A DNA stretch of 35,580 bases, taken from assembly GCA_025464325.1 (NCBI GenBank), contig JAODGH010000016.1, positions 18,231-53,810 on the forward strand. The letters are read 5' to 3'. The stretch comes from Methanosarcinales archaeon (GTDB lineage: Archaea > Halobacteriota > Syntropharchaeia > Alkanophagales > Methanospirareceae). Under the pieces are notes generated by a model. The model searched no databases and was not told where the DNA came from. It worked only from the letters and a program-made list of their open reading frames with translations. Both the position numbers and the translations under genes were made by a program. Shown here piece after piece: positions 1-8,781 of the stretch (position 1 is its first letter; each line of letters starts with the position of its first letter).

Positions 1-624
1 CGTTCGATTCTCAAGCATGGAATCAGAGATTACCAGTTTCGCACCGCGAGAAATTGCATAGCTCACCAGCGGTTCCGGGAGCGTTGCAGCGTCTACATCG
101 CCGTTCAGCAGCATCTGCATCCGCAATGGCACCTTCCTCACTTCCACCTTTTCCACCGGCGTGTCTCCTATCAACGCATCGGTTATGTATTCTATGATAG
201 TATTACTGGAAATGGCGATTTTTTTGCCCGCTAAATCGCTAACTGAAGTTATATTGGAACGAGGCGATGCAAGAATGGCGAACCGTATCTTGTCCGGTGT
301 CTCCTGTAGTTCAAGCGATACTATACGGATGTCATAACCTGCGTTTCGTAAGAGGATCACTCCCACCGGGTCGTTCTCCGCCGCCACTATCTTGCCCGTC
401 GTCAGCGCACTATCACGTTCCATAGCGCTCTGAAACGCTACTGGCTCGACATTCAGCCCATAACTGCTGAATATCCCATCCTGTACGGCGACATAATACG
501 GTAATGTCGCTTCGTCCGGCATCAGTCCTATTTTTATGATCCCCGGGGCCGATTCCTGCTTCGTTACACAGCCACAGCATACCAGAGTCACCATAACAAG
601 TGCGATGAATATCCCCTTACGCAT
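1..624 (-). CDS. NitT/TauT-type ABC substrate-binding lipoprotein (5' part only, runs off the left edge)
   Basis: The minus strand is open from an ATG at 624 to base 1, giving 208 codons with no stop; the gene continues outside the window. It begins with a basic-hydrophobic signal peptide (MRKGIFIALVMVTLVCCGC) ending in a Cys-rich lipobox-like site, so a membrane-anchored lipoprotein is likely. The mature part shows the SsuA/THI5/NMT1-like order: an N-terminal strand with IKIGLMPDEATLPYYVAVQDG, then GIFSSYGLNVEPV, then SVSDLAGKKIAI, typical of proteins that present small anions, sulfonates or pyrimidine precursors to an ABC permease. The ligand cannot be told from sequence. No cognate ATPase or permease lies on the visible side; they may lie beyond base 1. 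It is followed upstream by moaC on the same strand, about 90 bp away. Confidence 0.85.
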   Translation of the reverse strand, partial: MRKGIFIALVMVTLVCCGCVTKQESAPGIIKIGLMPDEATLPYYVAVQDGIFSSYGLNVEPVAFQSAMERDSALTTGKIVAAENDPVGVILLRNAGYDIRIVSLELQETPDKIRFAILASPRSNITSVSDLAGKKIAISSNTIIEYITDALIGDTPVEKVEVRKVPLRMQMLLNGDVDAATLPEPLVSYAISRGAKLVISDSMLENRT

Positions 625-711
625 GGTCGCCTGACCTGTCATATCTTATATCTTTTTGTCTGTTCAATTTAAATTCGTTCTTTCTTTACTTCGATCGTAC
701 TGTGTATCATT

Positions 712-1158
712 TCATTCTACACGCTTCTTCTTTTCCTTCTTCTCCACCACGATCCGCTCTATACACGTATCGGGATAATTACCGGTCTCATCCTTCTCTT
801 CCGATTTCACCATATCCCATATAGTAAGCAGAGCCACAGATACCCCATGCAGTGCGTCCATCTCCACACCCGTCTTATCGATCGATTTCACCGTCACTCT
901 CGCAGTTATTTCGCCATCGCTCACCCGGAAATCAACATCCACCGCGTCTATATTCACGGGATGGCACAGCGGGATCGCTTCCGGTGTCCTCTTCACGGCA
1001 AGAATCGCGGCTATCTCGGCACAGGCGAATACATCTCCCTTCTTTATCTCCCTGTTCTTCACCTTCTCGATCGTACGGGCGTTCAATCTGATACTGCCCG
1101 ATGCCACCGCTGTCCGGATCATATCCTCTTTTCCACTTATATCCACCATGCGTTGCAT
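712..1158 (-). CDS. moaC: Cyclic pyranopterin monophosphate synthase MoaC
   Basis: MoaC converts the cyclic intermediate made by MoaA from GTP into cyclic pyranopterin monophosphate, the second stage of molybdopterin (Mo or W cofactor) synthesis in the cytosol. The 148-aa product has the family length and its landmarks in order: MVDISGKED at the N-terminus, GDVFACAEIAAI, the IPLCHPV block (His66), the GVEMDALHG block and WDMVKSEEKD (Asp115, Lys118). The open frame runs upstream to 1488, but that extension is antisense to map and lacks MoaC homology, so I start at the ATG at 1158. A second ATG at 1149 gives MVDIS as N-terminus and lies about 24 bp from a TTTTAAAAT box (1168-1176), which would make it leaderless; either is possible. 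No other moa genes are in the window. Confidence 0.95.
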   Translation of the reverse strand: MQRMVDISGKEDMIRTAVASGSIRLNARTIEKVKNREIKKGDVFACAEIAAILAVKRTPEAIPLCHPVNIDAVDVDFRVSDGEITARVTVKSIDKTGVEMDALHGVSVALLTIWDMVKSEEKDETGNYPDTCIERIVVEKKEKKKRVE

Positions 1159-1255
1159 TTCTACCGCTTTTAAAATAGGTGCCTGTATGGAAGTATGTTT
1201 TATAGAGGAGATATTTATAGATAATTCACGCGAAATAAAAGGGGCAGAGGGGGAT

Positions 1256-2158
1256 ATGGAAGAAGAAGAGTTAGAGCAGATATTAGATAAGTATAGAGCT
1301 GCGGGTAAGATACTTGTCGAAGTTCGTGAGGCAGCGTTGGAACTGGTGAAAGAAGGCGAGTCGCTATTGAAAGTTGCGGAATTTGTGGAGGGTGAGATAA
1401 GAGCAAAGGGTGGTGAGCCCGCGTTCCCGTGTAATATCGCAAGGAATGAAGAGGCAGCCCATGCTACTCCATCAATAGATGATACCACGGTATTCAGTGC
1501 CGATGATGTCGTAAAGATAGATATAGGTGTTCATATTGACGGCTATATCGCTGATAGCGCGGTTACTGTGGATCTGAGTGGTGAGTATGGGGCACTGGTA
1601 CGAGCATCAGAAACGGCGTTGAATGAAGCCTTAAAGATAATTCGTGATGGCGTTACCACGATAGAGATAGGGGAAGTGATAGAATATACGATAAAGGACT
1701 ATGGCTACAAACCCGTTGTTAATCTATCCGGGCACGGTTTACTCAGGTACAACGCGCATGCACCACCAACAATCCCCAATGTGAGATACGCACAGGGTGT
1801 TATACTGAAGACGAACGATGTTATCGCGATAGAGCCGTTTGCGACAGATGGTGGTGGTAAAGTGGTGGAAAGCGGTAATGCCGAGATATACAGCCTGATA
1901 AAAGAAAAACCCGTTCGTTTGCGCGAGGCGCGAAAGATGCTGGATGAGATAAAGAAGTACAGAGGACTGCCATTTGCCAGGCGATGGTTGCCCCAGGAAC
2001 GGCTTAATTTGGCACTCCGAAGTTTGAAGAATGCGGGTGTACTGAGAGATTATCCTGTTCTGAAAGAGGAAGAGAAGGGGATGGTTTCTCAGGCTGAGCA
2101 CACGGTAATCATAAAAGAGGACGGTTGCGAAATTATAACCGCCGGGAATCAAAACTAA
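1256..2158 (+). CDS. map: Methionine aminopeptidase, archaeal type II
   Basis: Removes the N-terminal Met from nascent proteins. The 300-aa product has the archaeal MAP length and the five metal ligands at the expected spacing: Asp89 (KIDIG), Asp100 (GYIADS), His160 (SGHGLL), Glu193 (AIEPF) and Glu281 (QAEHTV), with a second His in the YNAHAPP segment. The type II helical insertion lies between the last two ligands. The frame is open up to 1148, but the ATG at 1256 is preceded by a purine-rich GAGGGGGAT and by a TATA-like ATATTTATAG at 1211-1220, and it starts at the family-typical acidic helix. It is divergent from moaC, with 97 bp between starts. The next gene downstream, same strand, begins about 30 bp later. 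Confidence 0.95.
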   Translation: MEEEELEQILDKYRAAGKILVEVREAALELVKEGESLLKVAEFVEGEIRAKGGEPAFPCNIARNEEAAHATPSIDDTTVFSADDVVKIDIGVHIDGYIADSAVTVDLSGEYGALVRASETALNEALKIIRDGVTTIEIGEVIEYTIKDYGYKPVVNLSGHGLLRYNAHAPPTIPNVRYAQGVILKTNDVIAIEPFATDGGGKVVESGNAEIYSLIKEKPVRLREARKMLDEIKKYRGLPFARRWLPQERLNLALRSLKNAGVLRDYPVLKEEEKGMVSQAEHTVIIKEDGCEIITAGNQN

Positions 2159-2191
2159 TTTGTGTGAAGAGATCAATTCTTGTGATTGAAG

Positions 2192-3253
2192 ATGAAGAGC
2201 TTGCTTGTATCGTCGGTGGAGGAATATTCGGGTAAGAGTGCGGTTATAATAGCCCTGGGGCTGATACTGCAGGATAGAGGCTTAAAAGTCGGCTATTTCA
2301 AGCCGTTTGGCGTTGGTGTCACGAAGATAGGTGATCAGCTTATCGATGAAGATGCCTATAATACCGCCATGGTACTGGCGACCGGTGATGATATGGGCGA
2401 CATATGTCCGATAAAGCTTGACAGACCGTATGTGGAATTTGCATGTACGGTAAATCCAGGAGAATTGAAGGAGCGTGTGGAGCGCTCTTATGCTAATATC
2501 TGCTCGGGTAAGGACGTCGTGCTCGTGGAGGGCGCGATCGAATACAAGGTGGGTAAGATGCTCGGGCTATGTGATTGTGATATATCAGATATGCTCGATT
2601 TGAGAATCCTTATGGTTGTTCGCTATACAACGGATTTTGTACTTGACCGGCTCATGGTGGCAAAAGATCTTTTTGGCGACCGTTTTCAGTTCGTTCTATT
2701 CAATCAACTTGCAGGTTATAAGAAAGCGTATCTAAAGCCTATAACGGAGCGGTATCTGAGGAATCGTGGTATAGAGCTGCTGGGTGTGCTGCCTCATGAC
2801 CCGCTTCTCGCAGGGCTATCCGTCAGTGAGATTGCCGATGCTTTGAACGGTGAATGGCTCGTAAAACCGCGGGATGAGGATGTCATCATCGAAAGCTTCC
2901 TGATAGGTGCGATGTCACCACCATCGGCATTGAAGTATTTCAGGCGAGCGAGGAGAGCTGCTCTGGTTACCGGTGGTGATCGTGCGGACTTACAGAACCT
3001 TGCACTTGAAACTGGTAACATAAGTTGCCTTCTACTTACCGGTCATCTCGAACCACCGGACACTATATTGGGTAAGGCAGAAGAGAAGAATGTACCGGTA
3101 GTGCTCGTCGCTGATGATACACTCACTACGATGGAGCGAGTGGACGAGATATTTGGTAAAGCGCGGATAAAGGGTGAGGCGAAGATAAACCGGATAAAGG
3201 AGCTGGTAGAGGATAATATCGATTTAGAACGCCTGATGGAGCTGCTTACTTAG
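2192..3253 (+). CDS. BioD/phosphotransacetylase-N-like NTPase with DRTGG domain
   Basis: A 353-aa cytosolic protein of the P-loop family that resembles the N-terminal part of long phosphotransacetylases and dethiobiotin synthetase. The N-terminus carries a modified Walker A (SVEEYSGKSAVIIALG) followed by a GYFKPFG segment, as in BioD-like proteins. VLVEGA (about residues 108-113) is the Walker B-like strand. The C-terminal third has the DRTGG-domain signature (ALVTGGDRADLQNLAL, then PVVLVADDT). Stand-alone proteins of this layout are common in archaea; no reaction is established, and ligand sensing through DRTGG is inference. A TTG at 2186 is an alternative start two codons upstream. The last 30 bp overlap the 3' end of cobS on the opposite strand, a tight convergent junction. 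Confidence 0.8.
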   Translation: MKSLLVSSVEEYSGKSAVIIALGLILQDRGLKVGYFKPFGVGVTKIGDQLIDEDAYNTAMVLATGDDMGDICPIKLDRPYVEFACTVNPGELKERVERSYANICSGKDVVLVEGAIEYKVGKMLGLCDCDISDMLDLRILMVVRYTTDFVLDRLMVAKDLFGDRFQFVLFNQLAGYKKAYLKPITERYLRNRGIELLGVLPHDPLLAGLSVSEIADALNGEWLVKPRDEDVIIESFLIGAMSPPSALKYFRRARRAALVTGGDRADLQNLALETGNISCLLLTGHLEPPDTILGKAEEKNVPVVLVADDTLTTMERVDEIFGKARIKGEAKINRIKELVEDNIDLERLMELLT

Positions 3254-3982
3254 AATAGCCCATATAAGAAGAACAATTGTTCTTGTGATCTCATTTGCAG
3301 CGCCTATCATATCACCACTGACCGTCCCGAATTTAGTGGCACCCGTAATAGCAACGATAGTGGAGCTAATAATGGCGATGCAGAGGCTGAACATGCCGAT
3401 TGCGAACGTAAGGGGGATAAAGAAGGTGGCTGCGGATACGATGAGTAAGGAGCATACAAGGGCGAGTAGATAGCGTACCGGGGTGCATGCTTCTACGAAT
3501 AATGCACCGGTACCCCAGCCGGGCTCAAATCGCCTGCCAGCTATCATACAGGTGTTCATACCCAGTTTCGCCGATACCTCTGCGATCAATAGCGCGGGAT
3601 ATATGAACGCACTTGCCTCTTTTATCGCTATGAAGCTGGATATCAGAATGACAAATGTGGCAAATAGCCCCGCTATGCCGATCTTCGCGTCTTTCATCAC
3701 ATTTATACGCCGCTCTTTACTGCCACCCGCCATCAAGCCATCGAAGAAATCGGCAACACCGTCCAGATGCAGAAGACCGGTGAGGAGATAAAGCGTGATG
3801 AGCGTGAATAGAGCGGCAATATCGGGTTCTACGTAGCGGAATAAGAGATAAGAGAACAGTGTAAGAGGCAGAGCGATAGCCAGTGCTGCGAATGGGAAGA
3901 GATAACTTCTGGATGCGATTTCCTCTATACCCGCTTCCTTACCTGTGGGTAGCCGCGTCAGAAACGCCAGAATAGCTCGCAT
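3224..3982 (-). CDS. cobS: Adenosylcobinamide-GDP ribazoletransferase (cobalamin synthase)
   Basis: CobS joins alpha-ribazole (phosphate) to adenosylcobinamide-GDP, the last assembly step of the cobalamin nucleotide loop, in the cell membrane. The 252-aa product is strongly hydrophobic with about six or seven membrane segments. It starts with the family-typical MRAILAFLTRLPTG and has the conserved acidic motif GLLHLDGVADFFDGLMAG (about residues 69-86), which binds metal and substrate. It continues with the IGIAGLFA and EVSAKLGMNT segments. Length fits CobS. It lies 76 bp downstream of the SMC-like gene on the same strand. An inverted repeat CTTCTG-6 nt-CAGAAG (4006-4023) lies between them; its role is unknown. 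The other loop-pathway gene here is cbiB near 12 kb. Confidence 0.93.
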   Translation of the reverse strand: MRAILAFLTRLPTGKEAGIEEIASRSYLFPFAALAIALPLTLFSYLLFRYVEPDIAALFTLITLYLLTGLLHLDGVADFFDGLMAGGSKERRINVMKDAKIGIAGLFATFVILISSFIAIKEASAFIYPALLIAEVSAKLGMNTCMIAGRRFEPGWGTGALFVEACTPVRYLLALVCSLLIVSAATFFIPLTFAIGMFSLCIAIISSTIVAITGATKFGTVSGDMIGAANEITRTIVLLIWAILSKQLHQAF

Positions 3983-4058
3983 GTGTTTTACTTAATCGGT
4001 TTGTTCTTCTGCTATGACAGAAGGGAAGGCAGTAAGAGATAAATAAAGATTATACAAC

Positions 4059-5963
4059 TCAGTACGTCTTCACTTCTTTCACCTCTGATTTGCCCTGTGT
4101 CTTCTGTACGACAATCACGTGCACGCTCGGATCATTTACGGTCAGCTGGCTCGGTGTTATCAGCAGACATTCTGTTTCTCGCATCAGCGAGACCATCTTT
4201 CTGTATATCTCCTCCCGGTTACGCGGATCCATGTGTATGTCGAACTCATCCACCGCTCTGAACGGTGAGCGTATTAGCTGCTGTATAGCGAGCAGGAACG
4301 CCATTATCGATGCTGTCTTCTCACCACCGCTCTGCGTATAATTATCGAACAACACGGGCGGGGAACCACGAAAACCCACATAGAGCTCCAGTCCCGCATC
4401 TATGATGTCATCAGGATTGACCAGGCGTGCCATACCGGTTGCACCTATACACGCCAGTATCTCCTGGAATGAGCGATTTACCGAGTTTAATAGTTCCATA
4501 ATCGCGTCACGCCATACTTTTGTCCGCGATTCCAGCTCTTTCAGTCCTTCCCGTCTGTTCGTTGCTACTATCTCCGCCCTGGTCTTCAGTTCCTCGTACA
4601 GTTTGCCATAAGACGAGTATATCTCCTCCGTCTCTGCGGGTATATCACCCAGCGCCTCTATCTTCGCCTTTATCAGTTCTATTTCATGCTCTATCTCGGT
4701 CTGTTTACGTTCGGTCTCTATTCGCTCACCCGCTCGCTTACGTAGCGATTCCAGCTCACTCAATTTACGGTTCACCTTCTTCAGCTCGTTTTTCAGCTCT
4801 TTTATATCATTCTCGATCAGCTCTCGCTTGATCTTCAAAACCTCGCCTTTCACACAATAGCTTATGTATGTGTCGAGATTGAGCTCTACGGTTCGTTCGA
4901 GCGCTTTGAGATCACTCTGCCCCCGCATAATCATCTCTTTTAGCTGTTCCAGTCGGCGTTCCGCTTCCTTCTCTCGCATGCTACGTCGCTCTATCTCTTC
5001 ATACCTGCCCAGATCACGGAGGAGGACCTCCACCTCCTGCAGATGCGTGAGCAGATCTTCGATGCTTGTTGCCTCCTTTTCGAGCTGCAGTAGCTCATAA
5101 AACGCTTCTTTTATGCTCGTCTTCCACGAATCGAGCTTATCACGCCATTGCTTTATACTCAATTCCGTACGTTCCATTTCCTGTGCATTCGTAGCAAGCG
5201 TGTGCTCCTTCTGCTTCAATCGTTCAGTGAGTGCGTTCTGTATCGACTCCTGTTTCAATATCCGTGCCCATATCGCCTCCCTCTTCAGCCAGTCCAGCCG
5301 CGCTGTGAGTTCTTTACGCTGTAGATATTTATCATGCATCTCTTTCCAGTAGCCAAGACTCTCTTCTGCTTTGCCCAATAACGCTGTGATGGAGTCATCC
5401 TCACTTATGATCGATTCCAGCCGGTTTTTAGCTTCTATCACCCGTTCACGGTATTTACTGAATCCAACCGCGTCTTCCAGTAGTTTCAGCTTCTGCTGTG
5501 GCGTCGTCAGACAGAACTGCTCCATCGTGTTCTGATGCATTATTATCAACATATTGTTCGGATCCAGTCCAAACTCCTTGAATAACCGACTGATCTCCTC
5601 ATAGCTCACACGGCGATAATCTGCTTCCCACCAGTAGTTACCATCTCGACGCAGGTATCGCGAGAGCATGAACGTATCGGCATCTGAGAAACTTATCGGT
5701 CGTATTCCTTCTCTATCACTGTTGTCAAATACGAGCGTGATTCGTGCTATATCCTCGCCACGTCTTATAAGGTCCTTCAATCGCCTGCTCCGCTCTGTGT
5801 AGATCTGTCCGAGTGCTACAGAAATAGCGAGCAATATGGACGACTTACCCGCGCCATTTGGTCCTGAAATCAAATTCACGCCCGATTTAAGTGGTATTCT
5901 CGCATATTCATACGACATGAAATTCTCGAGTATGATCTCTTTCAGCCAGATACCGCCAGACAT
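4059..5963 (-). CDS. Short, apparently hinge-less SMC5/6-like ATPase
   Basis: A 634-aa ABC-class ATPase of the SMC/Rad50 superfamily. The N-terminus has Walker A (GPNGAGKSS, 34-42) and a Q-loop (IIMHQNTMEQF, Gln144) followed by KLLEDAVGFSKYRERV. Residues about 180-480 are charged heptad-rich coiled coil. The C-terminus has the signature SGGEKTAS (545-552) and Walker B/D-loop AVDEFDIHMDPRNRE (about 570-584). The DEFD-hMDxxNR form is the one found in SMC5/SMC6, not the DEP or DEV form of canonical SMC or ABC transporters. Canonical SMC is about 1150-1200 aa; here each arm is only about 150 residues and I see no globular hinge, so it resembles the archaea-specific SMC-related group. A chromosome-organising or repair role is inferred. 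It starts only 20-50 bp from the divergent ATP-grasp gene. Confidence 0.85.
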   Translation of the reverse strand: MSGGIWLKEIILENFMSYEYARIPLKSGVNLISGPNGAGKSSILLAISVALGQIYTERSRRLKDLIRRGEDIARITLVFDNSDREGIRPISFSDADTFMLSRYLRRDGNYWWEADYRRVSYEEISRLFKEFGLDPNNMLIIMHQNTMEQFCLTTPQQKLKLLEDAVGFSKYRERVIEAKNRLESIISEDDSITALLGKAEESLGYWKEMHDKYLQRKELTARLDWLKREAIWARILKQESIQNALTERLKQKEHTLATNAQEMERTELSIKQWRDKLDSWKTSIKEAFYELLQLEKEATSIEDLLTHLQEVEVLLRDLGRYEEIERRSMREKEAERRLEQLKEMIMRGQSDLKALERTVELNLDTYISYCVKGEVLKIKRELIENDIKELKNELKKVNRKLSELESLRKRAGERIETERKQTEIEHEIELIKAKIEALGDIPAETEEIYSSYGKLYEELKTRAEIVATNRREGLKELESRTKVWRDAIMELLNSVNRSFQEILACIGATGMARLVNPDDIIDAGLELYVGFRGSPPVLFDNYTQSGGEKTASIMAFLLAIQQLIRSPFRAVDEFDIHMDPRNREEIYRKMVSLMRETECLLITPSQLTVNDPSVHVIVVQKTQGKSEVKEVKTY

Positions 5964-6013
5964 TATGGGTAAGAATATACGTCATGCACGCATTTAAATT
6001 TATGAGCCCGTTG

Positions 6014-7180
6014 ATGAATAACCCGATAGAGAAGATACTGGCGATGGGATATTCGGTCAGGCATATAGTTTGCTCGGGTACCAGGGCGGGCTATGAGATG
6101 TATGCTGCAGATGAGTTCGGTGACGAGGATACGATAAGATGTGCGGGGCGATACATGCACCTGGAGCCCATCTCAGACCTCAGACATGTGATTGATGAAG
6201 TGGACGGTATTTTGTTCGGGTCGGGTCTGGAATATGCCGATCCGGGGTTCATCACTGATATGACGAAGATACTGGGCAATGCACCTGCTAAAATGCGTCA
6301 GGTATCGAATAAAGCATGGCTGGCATACAGGCTTGAAGAGCTGGACGTGCCCTATCCCCGCACGTGTATAGTGACGGATATGAGCGATCTAAAACTGAGA
6401 TACCCGGTGGTGGTAAAGCCGTTTTACGGCGGTGGTGGTATAAATAATGTACTGTGCAGGGATGATAATGATTTAGCGAGATTTGTGGAATCGGGTTCTG
6501 AGTTCATATGCCAGGAATATATAGACGGTACGCACGCTTCGGTCTCCACACTATCAACGGGTAAAGAAGTCATATCTGCTGGCGTAAATGAGCAATTGAT
6601 CGGTATGGCTTCGTTGCATTCACCGGGTCCGTTCACATATTGCGGTAATATCACGCCGCTCATCTCTCCGGCTTCCGGGCGTATGTGCGAAATAGCCGAG
6701 TTTTTAACGCTCGAATTCGGATTGAAGGGCACTAATGGATTCGATTTCGTAATATCCCGTGATGGAGAACCGTTTCTGATAGAAGTAAATCCACGGTTTC
6801 AGGGCAGTCTCGACACGATAGAGCGTTCGACCGGGCTGAATCTCGTGGATGCAGTGGTAAAAGCGGTAAGAAACGGATTGTTACCAGATAGAATCGTCAC
6901 GCAGCGATACGCTGCAAGACTCATTCTCTATGCTGAACGTGACACAATCGTGAATACAATTATGGATACAATCGTGGCTACAAACTTTGGGGATGGTATC
7001 GCAGACGTTCCCGGAAAAGGTAAGATTATTAAATCGGGTCAACCACTGGTATCATGTATAGGCACGGGTACTACGAGGTCAGATGCAATTGCAGCCGCAA
7101 TGCGTAAGCTCACACGTCTGAAAGCGGAACTACGAGAAATCAGACGTAATGACGAAACTCATCCTCACGCCAGTTACTGA
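6014..7180 (+). CDS. ATP-grasp superfamily carboligase of unknown substrate
   Basis: ATP-grasp enzymes activate a carboxylate as acyl phosphate and ligate an amine or other nucleophile. The protein (388 aa from this start) has a pre-ATP-grasp Rossmann-like domain (MGYSVRHIVCSGTRAGYEMY), then PVVVKPFYGGGGINN (ATP-binding strand with Lys and Gly-rich loop), FICQEYIDGTHAS, and the metal-binding end FLIEVNPRFQGS (Glu and Asn ligands). It resembles the archaeal group of predicted ATP-dependent carboligases (COG2232 type) with unassigned substrate. I chose the ATG at 6014 because the first core strand follows it directly; the frame is open to an ATG at 5984, and one at 6002 is also possible. The gene is divergent from the SMC-like gene; a TTTAAAT box lies at 5992-5998. 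Confidence 0.8.
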   Translation: MNNPIEKILAMGYSVRHIVCSGTRAGYEMYAADEFGDEDTIRCAGRYMHLEPISDLRHVIDEVDGILFGSGLEYADPGFITDMTKILGNAPAKMRQVSNKAWLAYRLEELDVPYPRTCIVTDMSDLKLRYPVVVKPFYGGGGINNVLCRDDNDLARFVESGSEFICQEYIDGTHASVSTLSTGKEVISAGVNEQLIGMASLHSPGPFTYCGNITPLISPASGRMCEIAEFLTLEFGLKGTNGFDFVISRDGEPFLIEVNPRFQGSLDTIERSTGLNLVDAVVKAVRNGLLPDRIVTQRYAARLILYAERDTIVNTIMDTIVATNFGDGIADVPGKGKIIKSGQPLVSCIGTGTTRSDAIAAAMRKLTRLKAELREIRRNDETHPHASY

Positions 7181-7244
7181 TTTTTGTGCGCTTGCTTTAT
7201 ACATTCCGCAGTCGTACTTTCGCAATCGCACTTCATCACTACCG

Positions 7245-7254
7245 TTAAATATAT
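7245..7254 (+). promoter_or_regulatory. TATA box of the MFS gene
   Basis: TTAAATATAT, centred about 26-27 bp before the ATG at 7276. At the usual archaeal TATA-to-start distance the transcript would begin at or next to the start codon, so the mRNA is probably leaderless; no Shine-Dalgarno sequence is visible. Confidence 0.6.
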
Positions 7255-7275
7255 CACAGGCATATTATTAGCGAA

Positions 7276-8628
7276 ATGAACGAGAAGACGGTCGTTTTGT
7301 TTGTTGCTGCTATTCCGGCGTTTCTCACACCATTCATGGGTTCTGCAATAAGCATCGCTCTACCACCGATAGGCATGGAATTCGGCTCAGATACGATACT
7401 CCTGGGCTGGATTGTAACCGCCTATTTCCTCGCTGCGGGTATATTCTCCGTACCATCTGGCAGGCTCGCAGATATAATAGGTGTTAAGAAGGTCTTTACT
7501 GTCGGTATATTCGTATATACCATCGGATCGGTGCTATCGGCGATCGCCCCGTCCGCTGAGTTTCTGATCGGTTCGCGAGTTATTCAGGGTATAGGCGTTG
7601 CAATGGATTACGCAACGCGATTGGCAATACTGACATCGGCATTCCCACCAGTCGAACGTGGTAAAGTCCTCGGTATCAATATCGGTGTCACATATACCGG
7701 TCTCAGTCTCGGACCACTACTCGGTGGGCTCCTCACGCACAACTTCGGCTGGAGGAGTATATTCATCATAAATATAGCTGTTGGTATACTCGCTTTTATA
7801 CTCGCGTCCGGGTTTTTAAGAAGCGAATATGCCGGAGCACGAGGCGAAAAGTTCGATTTAATCGGGTCTTTACTGTATGGTATCTCACTACTGTGTATAA
7901 TTTACGGACTGAGTGAATCGGTCTGGCGGTATCTCACCTTCGGCATACTCGCTCTGGTACTGTTCGCCATATATGAGTGCAGAATCGAACATCCCGTATT
8001 TGAAGTCAGGCAACTTATTACGAACCATACCTTCTCGTTCTCCAATATCGCTGCTCTACTCAACTACAGTGCAACGTTTGGCGTTGTATTCGTACTCAGC
8101 CTCTACCTGCAGTACATAAAAGGATTGACACCGCAACAGGCGGGTTTGATACTCGTTGCGCAACCGGTGATTATGGCGATCATAGCACCCTTCGCGGGCT
8201 GGCTATCGGATAAGATTGAGCCACGCGGCGTAGCATCGGCAGGAATGGCGATAACAACATTGAGTCTGTTCATATTCGCGGGTATTGATGCTGATACTAC
8301 TATGGGAAGTATAGTAGCGAACCTCATTCTACTTGGTTTCGGGCTCGGGCTCTTCGCATCACCGAATACGAACGCGATAATGGGCTCAGTCAGCCGAAGA
8401 TTCTTCGGCAGCGCATCCGCGACCGTTGCAACGATGCGTTTGCTGGGTCAGTTACTTAGTATGGCACTTGTGATGCTCGTTCTATCTATCGAGATGGGTA
8501 GAGTGGCAATAACTCCTGAGTATTATCCCATGTTCATAACGAGTGCAAGAACTGCTTTCAGGATATTTACCGTGCTGTGTTTCATAGGTGTCTTCGCTTC
8601 TCTCGGCAGAGGACGCACCAGGGTGTGA
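7276..8628 (+). CDS. MFS transporter, DHA2-like drug/metabolite exporter
   Basis: A 450-aa integral membrane protein with at least twelve hydrophobic segments. Segment 1 ends in SIALPPIGMEFG, the usual start of DHA2-type exporters. The loop between segments 2 and 3 carries the MFS motif A (SGRLADIIGVKKVF, about 59-72). LIGSRVIQGIGVAMDYATR is the motif B region, and SLGPLLGGLLTHNFGWRSIF is motif C, the antiporter signature. A second motif A-like loop (GWLSDKIEPRGVA) opens the second half. Proton-driven export of a small hydrophobic compound across the cell membrane is the family expectation; the substrate is unknown. It has its own promoter and stands alone between the ATP-grasp gene and the convergent HAD gene. 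The 150 bp after it hold no convincing gene. Confidence 0.9.
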   Translation: MNEKTVVLFVAAIPAFLTPFMGSAISIALPPIGMEFGSDTILLGWIVTAYFLAAGIFSVPSGRLADIIGVKKVFTVGIFVYTIGSVLSAIAPSAEFLIGSRVIQGIGVAMDYATRLAILTSAFPPVERGKVLGINIGVTYTGLSLGPLLGGLLTHNFGWRSIFIINIAVGILAFILASGFLRSEYAGARGEKFDLIGSLLYGISLLCIIYGLSESVWRYLTFGILALVLFAIYECRIEHPVFEVRQLITNHTFSFSNIAALLNYSATFGVVFVLSLYLQYIKGLTPQQAGLILVAQPVIMAIIAPFAGWLSDKIEPRGVASAGMAITTLSLFIFAGIDADTTMGSIVANLILLGFGLGLFASPNTNAIMGSVSRRFFGSASATVATMRLLGQLLSMALVMLVLSIEMGRVAITPEYYPMFITSARTAFRIFTVLCFIGVFASLGRGRTRV

Positions 8629-8781
8629 ATAAGGTGTCTATTTAATATGATTATTGCTGTGAATGATCAATCAACTAAAGCAATGGCGAGCGCGGGATGA
8701 ATTCAGAAAGCCCGAAAGCAACTGCTGGAATCGACAGACTGCTTGCGATAGATAAGCGTAATTTGAGGATTCAACCGGGAA

